NCBI RefSeq assembly: GCF_000234665.1
Contig: NC_018334.1
Span: forward strand, 1,178,001 to 1,242,000
DNA from: Leishmania mexicana MHOM/GT/2001/U1103
Taxonomy: Eukaryota > Euglenozoa > Kinetoplastea > Trypanosomatida > Trypanosomatidae
Reading direction: 5' to 3'
Length of the DNA: 64,000 nucleotides
Of the stretch, positions 1 through 11,200 are shown piece after piece. The notes beneath the pieces are model-generated. The model saw only the letters and a list, made by a program, of their open reading frames with translations, had not been told where the DNA came from and ran no database searches. Position numbers and translations under genes: made by a program. Each line of letters starts with the position of its first letter. The first letter of the stretch is position 1.

Positions 1-900
1 CACTCGTGCGAGACATCACGCCCACCCCACCCCACCACATGCATACTAGCATCGCGGAGTCTGGTGACGTTCAACTGCATCGGACATCATCGGCCACGAC
101 GGGGAGGGATTTGGGGGGCGGAGGACGGGGCGCAAGGTGAAATGGAGGCGAGAGGCATTCGAACCGGGCGGAGGGTAAGGAGAGAGGAAGCGAGCGGACG
201 CACACGCCGAGGACAAGAGTGACACACAGGCGTGGGAATCAAACATGAAGAAAAGAAAATCAGGGACGAAGCGTAAGAGAAAAATAAAGGAGAGGGGGAG
301 GGGGGGGGGTGAGGTGGCGGTATCCGCTGCCTCGAGACGGGTGACCTGCCGGCGCACACGCGGACGACAAAGAGAGGCAGAGATGCAGAAAATCGGGGGT
401 AGCACAATTTGAAGCCTATCACACGCATACAGCAGAAGCAATAAAAGGGTACCAACACCTGCCATGGCCGTGTAGTCCTGCGTGCGTGTGTGTGTGTGTG
501 TGTGTCTTTCGTGTTTCGTGCCTCGCTCTCCAATCATGTTGCCGTGAGCAGAGAGGTGGGGGGGGGAGGTGAGGGTCCGCGAAGAGAGGAATGCGGCGTG
601 TGAACGGCAGAAGTCTGAAAGTCAACACAAACGGCAAAGAACCACGTCAGGGAGAGAGGAGGGGGAGGGGGGCAAGGGAGGGGGAGGGGCATCGCAACAC
701 AGCGAAACAACAACACGAGAGATGAAATATAAATAAGGAGAGTGAAGCAGGCATAAGATAGTGGAGCGAGGCAGCAACGGAGACGAGACCAGTGCGAGGA
801 GAGGCAGGGCGCATGCAAGAGAACCAGCTCAACAAGCCAACCTGGACTGGGCCTAGGGAAGATAATCAGAGTACAAGGGCAAAGACTCACGCGCCCCCCC
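1..900 (-). other. 3' region of the first PH-like gene and intergenic sequence
   Basis: No gene supported. It contains a (TG)n run (482-506), a G-run (297-310) and purine-rich plus-strand tracts (650-690) that give low-complexity frames on the minus strand. Confidence 0.6.
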
Positions 901-1605
901 TCAGGCGGTTTCGGCGTCGGTAGCGGTCTTAAAGTGTGCCGCGTGCTTTATCCACGCCTCCTTCACGCACTCCAGGTCTGCCGCCACGTTGTTCCATAAG
1001 ACCTTCCGCCTCGACCCGCCTTCATCCTTAAACCGCATGAATAGCATCACGGCAAGCTCATAGGACTCAATAGAGGTAAACTGTATAAGCCACGTTATAG
1101 TCGGGCTATCCGTGGCGCCGGCGCTCGAGGGGGCTGGGGAAAGCATAGGGTGCTTCTTCGAAAAGACATCTTTCAGTCCGAGGCGCTTCGAGGGTTTCTC
1201 CGACCAAGCCGTGTTGTCCGCGGTGATGGAGGCGGAGATGAGTGATCCGATATTACTCCGCAGAAAAGTGCCTACGGGGGAGCTGTGATTCGTGAGGGAG
1301 ACCTCCGTGCCTGTGATGCACAGCACCATCTTCGCCTTCAAGGAGTCATAGTTGCATTCGATCGCGTACGGGCTATAGTGCGGCCACATCTCCACCCTCT
1401 GGACATGGAGGGAGCGGTACAGGACCTCCTGCGGTTTGCCCTTTCGACTGATGGTAACCGTGCCAGCGTTGACGTCGATGGTCAGGATGCGCGTCGACCA
1501 CCTGCCCCGCTCATACAGACCCTGCTTCCGCACTGCGATTTGGGGCGGGTGGGTGTCGTTCAGCTGCTGCTGCTGCTGCTGCGGTGGCTCCGTCTCAGCC
1601 TCCAT
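901..1605 (-). CDS. small single-module PH-like protein, copy 1 (234 aa)
   Basis: Function unknown. The first ATG of the frame is at 1605; the frame stays open further upstream only through a GTG. An N-terminal stretch with six glutamines (a CAG run near 1562-1580) is followed by one globular module of about 200 residues. Visible landmarks are W-STRILTID, VTISRK, VLYRSL, MWPHY, SLKAKM and a closing strand plus helix (WLIQFTSIESYELAVMLF). The same landmarks in the same order occur in the proteins at 3949-4608 and 5971-6558. The strand-rich layout ending in an amphipathic helix suggests a pleckstrin-homology-like fold, which is inference. There is no signal peptide or membrane segment. It is the last gene of the window in transcription order. 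That it is a real gene is fairly sure; no function can be assigned. Confidence 0.85.
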   Translation of the reverse strand: MEAETEPPQQQQQQLNDTHPPQIAVRKQGLYERGRWSTRILTIDVNAGTVTISRKGKPQEVLYRSLHVQRVEMWPHYSPYAIECNYDSLKAKMVLCITGTEVSLTNHSSPVGTFLRSNIGSLISASITADNTAWSEKPSKRLGLKDVFSKKHPMLSPAPSSAGATDSPTITWLIQFTSIESYELAVMLFMRFKDEGGSRRKVLWNNVAADLECVKEAWIKHAAHFKTATDAETA

Positions 1606-3948
1606 GCCTGCGGCACAGATGCGGCCACGTGGGGAGGGGGAGAGACACGTGGGTGCCACTAAGCTACTGTGTGTGTAAGAGTAGTGGTGGGACTACACGG
1701 ACAACGAAGGAGAAGAGGTGAGTGAGGGGTACAGGGGGAGAGGACGTGGCAGAGGGCGGGCGAGGCAGCAGAGAAGCAACGCCCCGATCTGTATGTTTGT
1801 GTGGAGTGAGAAAGAGGATTAAAGGGGGGAGGCAGGACAGTGAAGGAGGCATACATGTGGTCAGTGAGAGCACCATCGTGCAGAGGATCCTTAGGTGCAG
1901 GTGACACCGCCGATCCGCAAGCAAGACCGAGCGGCGTAGAGTTTCATCGCTGCCGCGGTCGCGGCGTGTATGTGCCAATCCCCTGCAAAGCAGAGGCACT
2001 GGACGACAGCTCGGACCCCCCCCCTCTCCATAGAATGAGGCGCCGTGTTCTTGCCGTTTCCCTTGACGGGCAGGCATGTGTGCGCGCGTATTTCCGCTCC
2101 TTTTTCGAGTACACCGGGGGCACAGGTTCCATGAAGCGATGGCGAGTTGTGGCTCCGTGCCCCCGCCGCACTCGCGCGTTATACGTTTTTTTTTTTTGTT
2201 GTTGTTGTTGTTGTTGTTTCTCTCGAAACAAGAAACGCAAGTGTCAAACGGCAAGCTTCTCCAGTGCGACGAGAAGAGGAGGCGGCACAGAAAACCGGGG
2301 GAGGGAAAGTGGGCGGCCCCACAGACACACACACACACAGACAGACAGACACACACACACAGGAGAATCTTGCAGGCCGTGGAAAATGAGACACACACAA
2401 TAGAAAGCAGCGGGGTGTGGAAGGGGAGGGGCAGAGCGCACGCCTCAGCGATGGAGCACGATGTCGCCCTGCGTACTCTGCGTCACCGTTCAGCTCGACG
2501 GTACAACGCCATGGCTTCCTCCGCACCCTCTGCCTTTCCGGATCGCGTCACCTCTCGGCCCACCAACGGCAGAATGAGGACGAGGAGGACGAACGGCAGA
2601 GAAAACGAGGGCAGAAACATCAGGCGGCTGCCATCAGCTTCCCTTTTTTTAAGGCGTGTGTGTGTGTGTGTGTGTGTGCGTTTGTGTGCAGGATGCGAAG
2701 GAAGGGCAGGGACGAGAACAGACGACTACACGATGAATGCATCCCTTTTTCGTAGGGAACGCTGCCCCGACATACCGAGAGACTCTGTGGTGGTGATGGA
2801 AGAAAAGGAAAAGCTGAGGAGGGCCCGAAAGGCGGCGTGCAATGTGCGAAGGGAAGGGGGAGGGGGAGGGGGAGGGGGAATATGCCACAGACGGACACAA
2901 AGGCTTAGCCGCACAGCTGTGCACCAACGGAACACACAAAAAAGAACGAGGCGGAGGAGGAACATGGGAGCCCAATGCCCAGAGTCAAGCCGAGTAACGA
3001 AGACACAACGACTTGAACAGCATGCGCGCGCGCACGCACCTGCGATCATGTGACCCGTGAGCACCGCCAACGTTTCACCGGCACGCGAGTGCGCCGAAAA
3101 AAAGCGCAGAGCACGCTGTAGAAAATAAATCGAAAGGCACCGCCACGTAAAACAGAGGAGAGGCGTAATGAGAAGGTGCGGTACAGTACATGAGGAGGAT
3201 GAGGTGGATAGCGAGGAGGGGGTGCCGCGTGCACTGGGCGGTGACAAGGAACGCGCCACTCGCCGCCATCCCACACGGAGACGGGAAAGCCACCATCCTC
3301 GCCGCGCTCGTCACACAGAGAGGTTGTAGGGCACATGACATGAGGGGAAGAAAAAAAAATGAGCAGCAGTTGAGACGCATAAAGTGATTCGCTGTGCAGC
3401 AGCGCGAATGGGGACGATGAGAGGGACAACAAAAACACGCGGCAGTAAGCAGATAGAGTGTGCTCGATGGATAGGGGGTGACCCGTTTTACACGACATCA
3501 GTGCATCGAGGCGATTTCTGCAGGGCACACGCACCGAAAAGGAACAAGGCAAGGAAAGGCGATGATGGTGGTGAGGTGTTCGCTACAACATAGAGCAGCA
3601 GCAGCATCAGCATCAGCAGAGGCCACGAAAACACTCGTGCACAAGCTTGAGGGAAAGCTGAGATCGCAGACATCCTTTTGGCAAACATCACGGTGGTGAG
3701 GCGCACGGCAGCGGCAATGGGACTAGAGCACTGTGAGAGGGGACTGCAAAATCGACACACTTTGCTGCTGTAAGGAAGGGGTGCATGAGGCACCGCCACC
3801 ATACGCACACCGAAGCTGAGACGAACACCGCGCGACACGCGTCGCACGTCGCGGTCGCTTGTCGCTAGCGTGTGCACATCACCCACAAAGGGGGTATTTG
3901 CACAGTCATGCTGCACAACGCGCAAATACCGGAAGATGCGCTTCGCCG
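1606..3948 (-). other. intergenic region between small PH-like copies 1 and 2
   Basis: About 2.3 kb, no supported gene. It holds a T-run followed by GTT units (2186-2219), (CA)n (2323-2361), (TG)n (2656-2680) and a (GGGGGA)n tract (2853-2879), the last a strong pyrimidine tract on the coding strand. Confidence 0.6.
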
Positions 3949-4608
3949 TTAGCTTCCGGACCTGAGAGCGTCGCCGATAGACTTTGCGTCTTTGGTCTCC
4001 TCATCCCATGCCTTCTTCACGCGCTCGAGGTCCTGGAGAACGTGGTCGCCGAACAAGCGCTTGCGCTTGCCCTCCTTGTTCTGCATGTTTCGGAGAAGCA
4101 TCACTGTCAGCTCGTACGAGTTGATCGAGGTGAAGCGGATCATCCAGCTGTCGCACAGGTCGTCGTTTGAGCTTGTCGCCGTTGCAGCATGACGCTCTTT
4201 GAGCTTATGGGAAGGCATCGCCGCTGCCACTGGCGGACGCTCAATGTTCAGCGACGCATCCAGAGAGATGCTGGAGGGGAAGCTTGGCACACGAATCATC
4301 TCCGCCACCTCCGCGGTGGTGACCGCCTCCACGGATATCTTCGGCACGGGCACCTGCTTGCCGAAGATGCGCAACGTCATCTTCGCTTTGAGGGAGTTGA
4401 AACGGCCACTTATCTCGCTTGCCTTGTACCGCGGCCACATCTGAGCATGCGCCACCTCCAGGGAGTGGTAAAAGACGTGCTCCGGGTGGTGCTTGCGGCT
4501 GATGGTCACCGTGTCGCTCTTTGTGTCAATCGTCAGGACACGCTCCGTCCAGCTGCCTGCGTCTAGGGATCCCTGCTTCAGCACAGAAAACTGCACAGCT
4601 TTGGGCAT
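3949..4608 (-). CDS. small single-module PH-like protein, copy 2 (219 aa)
   Basis: Paralogue of the 901-1605 protein. It starts at an ATG (4608) with MPKAVQFSVLKQ and continues with RVLTIDTKSDTVTISRK, VFYHSLEVAHAQMWPRY and SLKAKMTLRIFGKQ. A low-complexity insert around residues 95-135 is followed by MIRFTSINSYELTVMLLRN, the closing strand and helix. The shared spacing of W/L-TID, TISRK, MW-Y and SLKAKM shows a tandem duplication. The module looks like a single PH-like domain, possibly for lipid or protein binding, which is inference from pattern only. The C-terminal tail is charged (KRKRLFGDHVLQDLERVKKAW) and resembles the tail of copy 1 (RKVLWNNVAADLECVKEAW). No transmembrane or secretion signal is visible. 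Confidence 0.88.
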   Translation of the reverse strand: MPKAVQFSVLKQGSLDAGSWTERVLTIDTKSDTVTISRKHHPEHVFYHSLEVAHAQMWPRYKASEISGRFNSLKAKMTLRIFGKQVPVPKISVEAVTTAEVAEMIRVPSFPSSISLDASLNIERPPVAAAMPSHKLKERHAATATSSNDDLCDSWMIRFTSINSYELTVMLLRNMQNKEGKRKRLFGDHVLQDLERVKKAWDEETKDAKSIGDALRSGS

Positions 4609-5970
4609 GGTGAGAGTGGTAGGGTACGAGGAGATGAGGGAGGAGCGGGGAAGGTGGTCGGCAGACGTCGTATGTAAAAGCTAGAGAACCAGAAGAGAGC
4701 CCAGCGAGGATAGCCCACACAAAACGCTGTACCGTGGGGCCGTCAGCTGGAGCAGAGACAACCACGAAAAATGAGAGCCGGGGAAAGGCGACACTGGTGT
4801 GGCTGCTGAGAAGGTGGCTGCTTCTGCGCGCAGAGAGAAAGATGGCGGAAAGTTTGATATGAGGCAATGGTGGTGGCGTGATTCATGTGTGAGTGCATGA
4901 AGACGGAGTACACGAGGGAGGGGGGAGGCAGAAGAGTACGACGGAGAGAAGGAGCGAGGGCAGAGACCGGTACCGGCGTCGCGCCGTGTAGACAAGCGAT
5001 GAGGAAATACCCTACGGCAGCAGAAGTACCGCATAAAAAGCCCAGTGCGTAGGGCCCGTTCCGCAGACCGCAGATGCTTAGTGCCACGAGTCGGTCAGCA
5101 CCACCGTAGCACGATGCGTGTCTGGTCAATTTCATAGACCTTTGGAGAACTGAACTTTACAGCATGAAGAGAAGAGCGAGTGAGATGGTCCCTCAGAAGG
5201 GAGCACGCACTGTCGCAGGTGAAGGCAGGGACCGAATACAGACACGCACGTACTCGCGCTCAAAGAAAGAAAAAGTCGTGTCGGTGCACGCGCAGAGGTC
5301 CTTCGCAGGCAAGCCTACTCGACACTAGCGTACAAAGAACGTGAGCGCTGGAGAGGGCAGAACACCTCAAGTTAGTTAACTCGAGAAGACGCAAAAAGGA
5401 GAAAAGAAAACACAAGAGAGGGTAGGAAGCAGCAAGGGAGGCTGACGCACACCTGTTCACACGGACACAGACAGCGAGGCACACGAGCAGGCACGATGGC
5501 CGCCGTCTAACGCACCTGCGCTTTTCTCCCAGGAGAGCTGGTGCAAGAAAGTAGAAAAAGGTGAGGGGTGAGGAGTGGGGGGGGGGCGATGCGGGCCGCT
5601 GTATCAGTTGCTGGTGTCTCACCCCACATGGACTACAATCGGCAATGAAACGAGAGAAAAAAAGAAAAGACAATACGCAAAGTGAATCACCGCCGGAGCG
5701 CATGACATGACGAGTCGACAGAGACCTGAGAACCGTCGGCTCCCTACAGCAAACACGACTCGCTCCCCTCGAAGGGTGCAAGCAATCACCCGACACAGCA
5801 CGGCAAGCGCAAGCACACTGCAAGAAGGGGTGGGGCGCCATCGCCACACGCAGGAGCCTCCGGAAAAACCGTGAAAAGGCAAAGGACCCGCGTCCCAATA
5901 GCCGAAGGACAATCCGATCAGACGCCCACGTCACTTTGTTGGCCTCTCGTCGATGCAAGCGCTTCGCGCC
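4609..5970 (-). other. intergenic region between small PH-like copies 2 and 3
   Basis: About 1.36 kb with no supported gene; a G-run lies near 5577-5588. Confidence 0.6.
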
Positions 5971-6558
5971 TCACTTGGGCCGTATCTGTTGCCACTGTGC
6001 GCGAATTGGTACAAGGTCATCCTTCAAGTTGCCGTGGATGATCGGGCGTGAAAGAAGCCCCTCCATCTCTACCTCGTCGGTGACGCTCTCGCATCCCTCC
6101 TCCAGGCGCTGAGCCTCAGCGTACCGGACCACAGGATAGTTCTCCTCAGCCGTCTGCATAGATTGAACGAGTTTCATGGCCTTTTCAAAGTCTTCGTAGT
6201 TGTTGAAGCGAAGCATCCATGTGTGCTTCTCCGCCTCGGGCCCCTTCATCGTGTAGCGGTAGACCCTTACTGGACCGGTGGGACTCGGCTTCTCACGCAC
6301 CCCGATCTTTGCGGGAATTCCCTTCACGCGCACCGTCAGCATCGCCTCCATCGACGAGAAGTTCTCCTTCACGTGCTTCTTATTGTACTGCGGCCAAATT
6401 AGCACGCTGGAGACGCGCATGCACTCGTGAAACCTGTCGTCTGACCTGCCACGGTCCGTGATGGCGGCGACGCCAAGCTTGGGGTGAAGGGAAAGGATGC
6501 GCCTGGTCCACTTGTGTGCCTTGAGGTTGCGCCGCTTGTGCACGGTGAATTCCTCCAT
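5971..6558 (-). CDS. small single-module PH-like protein, copy 3 (195 aa)
   Basis: Most divergent of the three small paralogues. It starts at an ATG (6558), MEEFTVHKRRNLKAHKW. Corresponding landmarks are WTRRILSLHP, VLIWPQY, FSSMEAMLTVRVKGIPAKIG and WMLRFNNYEDFEKAMKLVQS; the last equals the closing strand and helix of the other copies. The TISRK motif is replaced by ITDRGRSDDRF, and the glutamine-rich N-terminus of copy 1 is absent. The basic N-terminus and absence of hydrophobic segments suggest a soluble protein. It is the first of the trio to be transcribed, directly downstream of the lipase gene. Function unknown; the PH-like fold is inferred. Confidence 0.85.
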   Translation of the reverse strand: MEEFTVHKRRNLKAHKWTRRILSLHPKLGVAAITDRGRSDDRFHECMRVSSVLIWPQYNKKHVKENFSSMEAMLTVRVKGIPAKIGVREKPSPTGPVRVYRYTMKGPEAEKHTWMLRFNNYEDFEKAMKLVQSMQTAEENYPVVRYAEAQRLEEGCESVTDEVEMEGLLSRPIIHGNLKDDLVPIRAQWQQIRPK

Positions 6559-7558
6559 TGAAGCGAATTTTGTGGGAGTGTTGGAGTAGGACGGATGCAG
6601 AGCGCAATACCTGCGGGTGAGCAGACAGAGGGAGGCGACGAGAAATGTGGTGTCATGAGATGATCATGCCGGCTGTGCTGTGAGGCGGAACAAAAGTCAG
6701 CAGAGCCAGAGGGAGAGAGAGAGCGGTGGCCAGTCGCTCTCCGCTGCACGTGTGCTTCCTCACCTGCGTCAAGCGAGGGTCAAGGAGTACGTTTTTTTTT
6801 CTTTAGCACGGAGGAGGAATGCATCTCTCTCTGGTTCTGTTTGCTTTCCCACTGCCAAGCCACAAGTCCTTTGAGAGCTTGTCCCGGACCCCGCGTCTTG
6901 GACACGCTCTGGCGAGCGTGTTGACTGAGGTTCGGCTTGCGTTGCAGGCTTCTCGATGGAGGTAGCGCCAAGAGCGAGGGCTCGAGCAGGTATGTACAGA
7001 AAATACCTCTTGGCCGCTAAGGAATGCGTCAGAAGTAGAGGAGGAACTTCCCATGAATAGGAGGGGGAGGGGAGACATACGAAAAAACAAAGCACAGTGA
7101 AATAAGAGAGCTGGTGATACGATGTCTCGAAGCAGCGCCTCTCAGAGCGCACAGGTACTGCATGTATGGCGCTAGTCGTGCGCAACAAGGAAGGTGCGGT
7201 GCTATGCGGTCAACGAAAAGCACGGAGGCCTACTGCGAAGTCAGTTGTAAAAGCAAGACAAAAATCATCAACGTCGTGTGGGGCCCAAGAGAACACAGTA
7301 GAGGTTCCCGCGAAAGCAACAGCCCAAAGGAAAGAAAGGACACACGATGTCATCATCGGCGCTGTCGAGTCAGCAGATACACACACGAACGGCATAAGGG
7401 CGATCGCGGACGCGCATCGTGCCACGAGAACATGCGACCGGAAAATACATACGCCTCGTATACTTGGCATATCGGAACCTATTTGCATTCGTAATAAAGC
7501 TCAAGCTCGCACACACACACGCGCGCTTGCCGTGCTGAGAGAAAGAGAGCTAGGGAGC
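6559..7558 (-). other. intergenic region between the lipase and PH-like copy 3
   Basis: About 1 kb; a T-run at 6791-6799 and a (CA)n run at 7510-7519. No gene. Confidence 0.6.
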
Positions 7559-8650
7559 TCAGCGCCTTGTAACGTTAGGGTTGTCCATGGCGTCATCGAG
7601 GGCGAGAATATTGTACATTTCGGGTGGGAGCTCGTAGCTGTAGATCTCCTCCATCTCTGCCGCCGTGCACTCGCATCGTGTGCAAACACCGAGGTACATG
7701 AGATGGTCCGGCACCTGTGTCGCGAACACGCTGTTGCTGCAGTACGGGTCCTCGGAGAAGGCGTTGTCCCGGCACAGATAGTGCTTTTTGTCGTCCTTGG
7801 GGTACCACACCTCTCGTGGCATGTGCACATAGCTGAGTGTGCGCGGTGGCACGTGCGGCACAGGATCCTTCGCGTGGGTGAGGCGAAACGTCTGCCTGCC
7901 GGTCAAGACAGACAGAGACCAGTTCGAGAAGTGCCCGTTTCCCACGCGTGGTTCACCGAACGTGTAGAGCGTAATCGGTGTTAGGTGCAATGGCGGGGAC
8001 ACCACACCACGGGACAGCACGCCCTTGCCCAGCACTTCCGCCTCCGACATGTCCCACGTTGTCAAATCGACAGCAGCGAGCATGGCTATTGCGCCACCGA
8101 GGGAGTGACCGGTGACGAAGAGGGTGTAGAGGGGATACCGCGCGTGCAGCAACAGAACATCTTGGATCATCTGTGTGCGAAGGCTGGCGTAAGCAGTGTA
8201 GAAGCCGCGGTGCACCTTGCACTTTCCACAGTCGGGGTGCGGGTACGTCATGAAGATGAAGTCCAAATTTTGAAGCCAGTTCGCCGTGTTGTACGTACCG
8301 CGGAATGCCACGACAATCCGCTTCGCGACATGGTCAACGCCGCTGTATCCGAAGTTGCCCGTTGAGGTGTTGTCGTAGACGTTGAAGAGACGAAACTCAG
8401 GGGTGGCGTTGGTGCAGGTGTCGCCGCAGCTCCAGTGCGTCAACTTCTCTGCCTCGCAGTATGCCGCCTTGGAAAAGTACAGCGCTTTCCATGCATCGGT
8501 GGTGTTGTAACGCGCCCGGTTCACGCCAACGATGGCCAGCTTACTATCCTCCGTCAGGTGAGCGGAGACGGTGTAGAGGGTCAGAAACACGATCAGGCCA
8601 GCGACAACGGTGTTGAAGCACACCAGCTTGCACGAGGACACGTGCGTCAT
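7559..8650 (-). CDS. secreted class 3 lipase (363 aa)
   Basis: Triacylglycerol lipase of the fungal/class 3 family, an alpha/beta hydrolase that cleaves acylglycerol esters. The ATG at 8650 is followed by a hydrophobic segment (VVAGLIVFLTLYTVSA, about residues 15-30), consistent with a signal peptide or anchor. The nucleophile elbow is VTGHSLGGA with Ser183. Likely triad partners are Asp262 (AKDPVPHVP) and His316 (PDHLMYLG), in the family order. The upstream IVVAFRGT motif (about 112-119) supplies the oxyanion-hole region. Paired cysteines (CGDTC, CGKC, CTRCEC) and N-glycosylation sequons suggest passage through the secretory pathway. An upstream extension of the frame to 8788 has no ATG and is not used. 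The family assignment is secure; substrate and location are inferred. Confidence 0.95.
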   Translation of the reverse strand: MTHVSSCKLVCFNTVVAGLIVFLTLYTVSAHLTEDSKLAIVGVNRARYNTTDAWKALYFSKAAYCEAEKLTHWSCGDTCTNATPEFRLFNVYDNTSTGNFGYSGVDHVAKRIVVAFRGTYNTANWLQNLDFIFMTYPHPDCGKCKVHRGFYTAYASLRTQMIQDVLLLHARYPLYTLFVTGHSLGGAIAMLAAVDLTTWDMSEAEVLGKGVLSRGVVSPPLHLTPITLYTFGEPRVGNGHFSNWSLSVLTGRQTFRLTHAKDPVPHVPPRTLSYVHMPREVWYPKDDKKHYLCRDNAFSEDPYCSNSVFATQVPDHLMYLGVCTRCECTAAEMEEIYSYELPPEMYNILALDDAMDNPNVTRR

Positions 8651-9754
8651 TCTTCCCGCAAGGGGGATGAGATTTTGGGCGTATGAAGAAGAAAGGGTCA
8701 CCACCGGGTCCAAAGAAGAGAAACAAATCCCCCCCCACCTGCGGGGGTGCAACGGGCCGTGGCGCGCACCTGAGCTGGTGCACGCCACACAAAATGCCTA
8801 GATGGAAGGCCAAGCAAACAAACGATGCGGAGATGCGCCCCGCTACACCTGCTCTTGTTCTGTGAACTCAGTAGAAGATACAAGATGGAGAAGAGATCTG
8901 CGGCGCTCTGCGTTGCTTTTTGACGGCTGAAAAGACGGGGGCGGGGCGTATGTGTAGAGCGAGGCAGATCGGTAAGAGGACATGGAACACGCGCGCAACC
9001 ACGTAATTCTTGGCTGAGCGTCCAGAAGCTGCCGTCCAGATCGGCTAGTGAAGACCATGCAACCTCGCCGCCACAGAAGAGGTAGAGTCGTGGAGGTGCG
9101 CTGGATACGCTGCCCAGAGCACCTCGTGCTACCAGGCACCACCAGTGCCGGTGTCTGCTGCTCGCCTTACAGCAGCAGCGCTCCAGTGGATTTCTTGCGA
9201 CTTCGCGTTGCAGCAGACGGTTCGTGCGCATCAGACACAGCAGAACAGAGAGAGAGGCGGGGAGAGCTTTGGAAGACGCCGGCATTTGCCCGAAAGAGCG
9301 TCGTATCACACACAAGCACGTGAGAAAATGCAAGCAAAACGTTCCCAGCGAAAGGGGGAGCCGCCCGCTCCGAACGTTGCTTCGACAAGACGGATGCGTG
9401 ACGGATCAAGGAGCGAAGAGGCAGGAGGCCAAGACAAGAAACACATGGAAAACGCAGGAGGAGAGGACGGAGAGAATGACGTCGACGACTGCACATCAAA
9501 ACGGTGAGAAGAGGTGAGCAGACACGCAGCCACGAAGAGAGAGAGTGGTTCACAAATGCAAAGGAAACGCAGCGATCAAGCGCTGACAGGGCAGGAGCGC
9601 CCCACGCTGACAACGACCGCACGTGCGGAATGTCTCCGGGGAAAAGCACAAAAATATAAGAAAAGTCAAACGGAACAGCCGTGACAGCACGCACAAGAGG
9701 GAAGTGCACGACTCAGCCATGGCACGCATTCACTGGTCAACGAAGAAAGGACCT
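8651..9754 (-). other. intergenic region upstream of the lipase
   Basis: About 1.1 kb; a C-run (8730-8738) near the lipase start. Minus-strand frames here lack an ATG or any recognisable motif. Confidence 0.6.
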
Positions 9755-10048
9755 TCACGCGTTCCTCGAGTCCCGTCTTTTGTCGCGGTACGCCGGATCA
9801 CCCGGACGAGATGCCGGAGGAGAGAGAGAATAAGTGCCGAAGTACGCTCCCATACCGGTACCCGCGGTCGGTGCTGAGCTGGCTTGATGGTAGGGAGCGC
9901 TTAGGCTGTAGACGTTCCTGCCACCTGCCATTGATGGCGCATTGCAGGGAATCGTGCCACCTCTCCTGTACGAGCTGTACACGCCGGGCAAAGCGTGTGT
10001 GATTAGCGAGACAGGCAGATACCCAAGATTGCTGCGTGTGTACAGCAT
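9755..10048 (-). CDS. short Tyr/Ser/Pro-rich hypothetical protein (97 aa)
   Basis: Unrecognised. The frame is open from about 10255 to 9755, but its first ATG is at 10048 (MLYTRSNLGYLPVS). On the coding strand a pyrimidine tract (10181-10195) and the next AG (near 10168) would leave a leader of about 120 nt, and I see no other ATG in that leader, which supports this start. The protein is rich in Tyr, Ser, Gly and Pro with loose reiterations (VYSSYRRGG, VYSLSAPY, YFGTYSLSPP). It has no membrane segment or known motif. Third-position GC is only moderate, so this could also be a decaying or chance frame. It sits between the lipase and a large PH-like gene. Confidence 0.4.
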   Translation of the reverse strand: MLYTRSNLGYLPVSLITHALPGVYSSYRRGGTIPCNAPSMAGGRNVYSLSAPYHQASSAPTAGTGMGAYFGTYSLSPPASRPGDPAYRDKRRDSRNA

Positions 10049-10917
10049 TGGTAGAGATGGACCCGCACCAGCAGCAGGGGCGTCGGCGCCAGAGAGCGCT
10101 TGCGAAGGGCCGTGCCCGCCGGTCCTTCGCGCTGAATAGTAAGAGCACGCAGAGTACGGTGAGTCCCCTCCCGAGTGTGGAGAGGAGGGGGGGGGAAATG
10201 CGAATATGTGCGGTGAATACAGCACACCACAAACGCCTCTAGCTCTCGCTGTTCACGGCGTTGTGTCCCGAGTCACGCGCGCCAAGTATCGTGCGAGACA
10301 GAACAAGGCACGATTGCCCCGAAATCGCCCCTTTCCCTCAGATGTACCATAACGGCCCTTCTGTTCGTGATGCCAGAATTACGGCAAGAGATGCGGTTGG
10401 TGACTCGGCGACGCACGTCCTCTGCATTCTCCCGCATCAGGCGCACTGGCAGACGCCCACCGCAGCGTCGGCCCCTCTCTCTCACCATTTTACGGAAATA
10501 TAGAATTCGATGTTGCCCGCAAGAGGCGCGAGCAAGGCACGAAAGACAGAAGGTTTGCATGTGGCATCTCCCATGCACCAGGGAGATGATGAGGCTCGCA
10601 GAGGCGCACGCGCATGCTGAGGCGAAAAGAGCATGTGCTCAGGCAGAGACACGACACAACAGCAGGGAGGACTGTCCGACGTCCATGCACAGGTCTCCCT
10701 ACTCACACCTGTGATGCTCACGACCTACCTCGGTCTCCCGTGAGTACTCACTGGCGGATGCCCTTCTCTCGCTTGTCCATGTTGATGAGCACAGAGACGC
10801 AGGGGCACCGCTTCAGCTGGTGTGAAGACAAATACTGTGTGCACGCGATCGACAACCAGCGGCACGGGTGGGGCGTTCCTCGCACCCTCCCCTTACGCGC
10901 CTCGCTGGCTAGGCGTC
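10049..10917 (-). other. spacer between the shifted PH-like tail and the short hypothetical gene
   Basis: Contains the predicted splice signal (10168-10196). No additional gene seen. Confidence 0.5.
10168..10196 (-). promoter_or_regulatory. probable trans-splice signal of the 9755-10048 frame
   Basis: A C/T tract on the minus strand (10181-10195) is followed by AG near 10168. In trypanosomatids the spliced leader is added at the first AG after such a tract. The position is predicted only. Confidence 0.4.
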
Positions 10918-11200
10918 CTACAACGGTTCTGCGGCCTTCCTCGCAGCCTTTGCAACGACTTCAGAGCCGTAGTAGAACGGAAGGAATTCGGTGCGGCAAG
11001 TGATGGCCTGACGTGAAGGTGCACGTAACCCGAGCGAGTGCGCCACCGACGCAGCGGACTGCAACGTGGGTTTCAGTTTCTGAGACGCAGGGAGTGGCTG
11101 CCACTTGAACACCCGCCCATGCGTTGCCTCAAACCCATCGACGTACTCCTGCAGACTTTTCTGACTTGGCAGAGCGACAAAGGAAAATCCATCTGACTTC
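10918..11200 (-). pseudogene. out-of-frame C-terminal continuation of the 11073-12410 gene
   Basis: Just past a four-base homopolymer (11201-11204) the next minus-strand frame becomes strongly coding-like and runs to a TAG at 10918, well beyond the stop of the upstream frame. It reads KSDGFSFVALPSQ, then KSLQEYVDGFEATHGRVF and later YYGSEVVAKAARKAAEP, with GC-rich third positions. The annotated frame over the same stretch is Arg/Ser/Cys-rich and stops at 11073. One base missing from the run would join the two. Either the gene has a real frameshift shortening its C-terminus by roughly 50 residues, or the assembly has a homopolymer error. Confidence 0.6.

Noticed and set aside
2186..2219. T-run with GTT units as the tail of a fourth retroposon copy
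   Set aside because: The adjoining sequence does not match repeats A, B or C; similar AAC/A tracts occur elsewhere (31390, 33360, 56930) as plain microsatellites.
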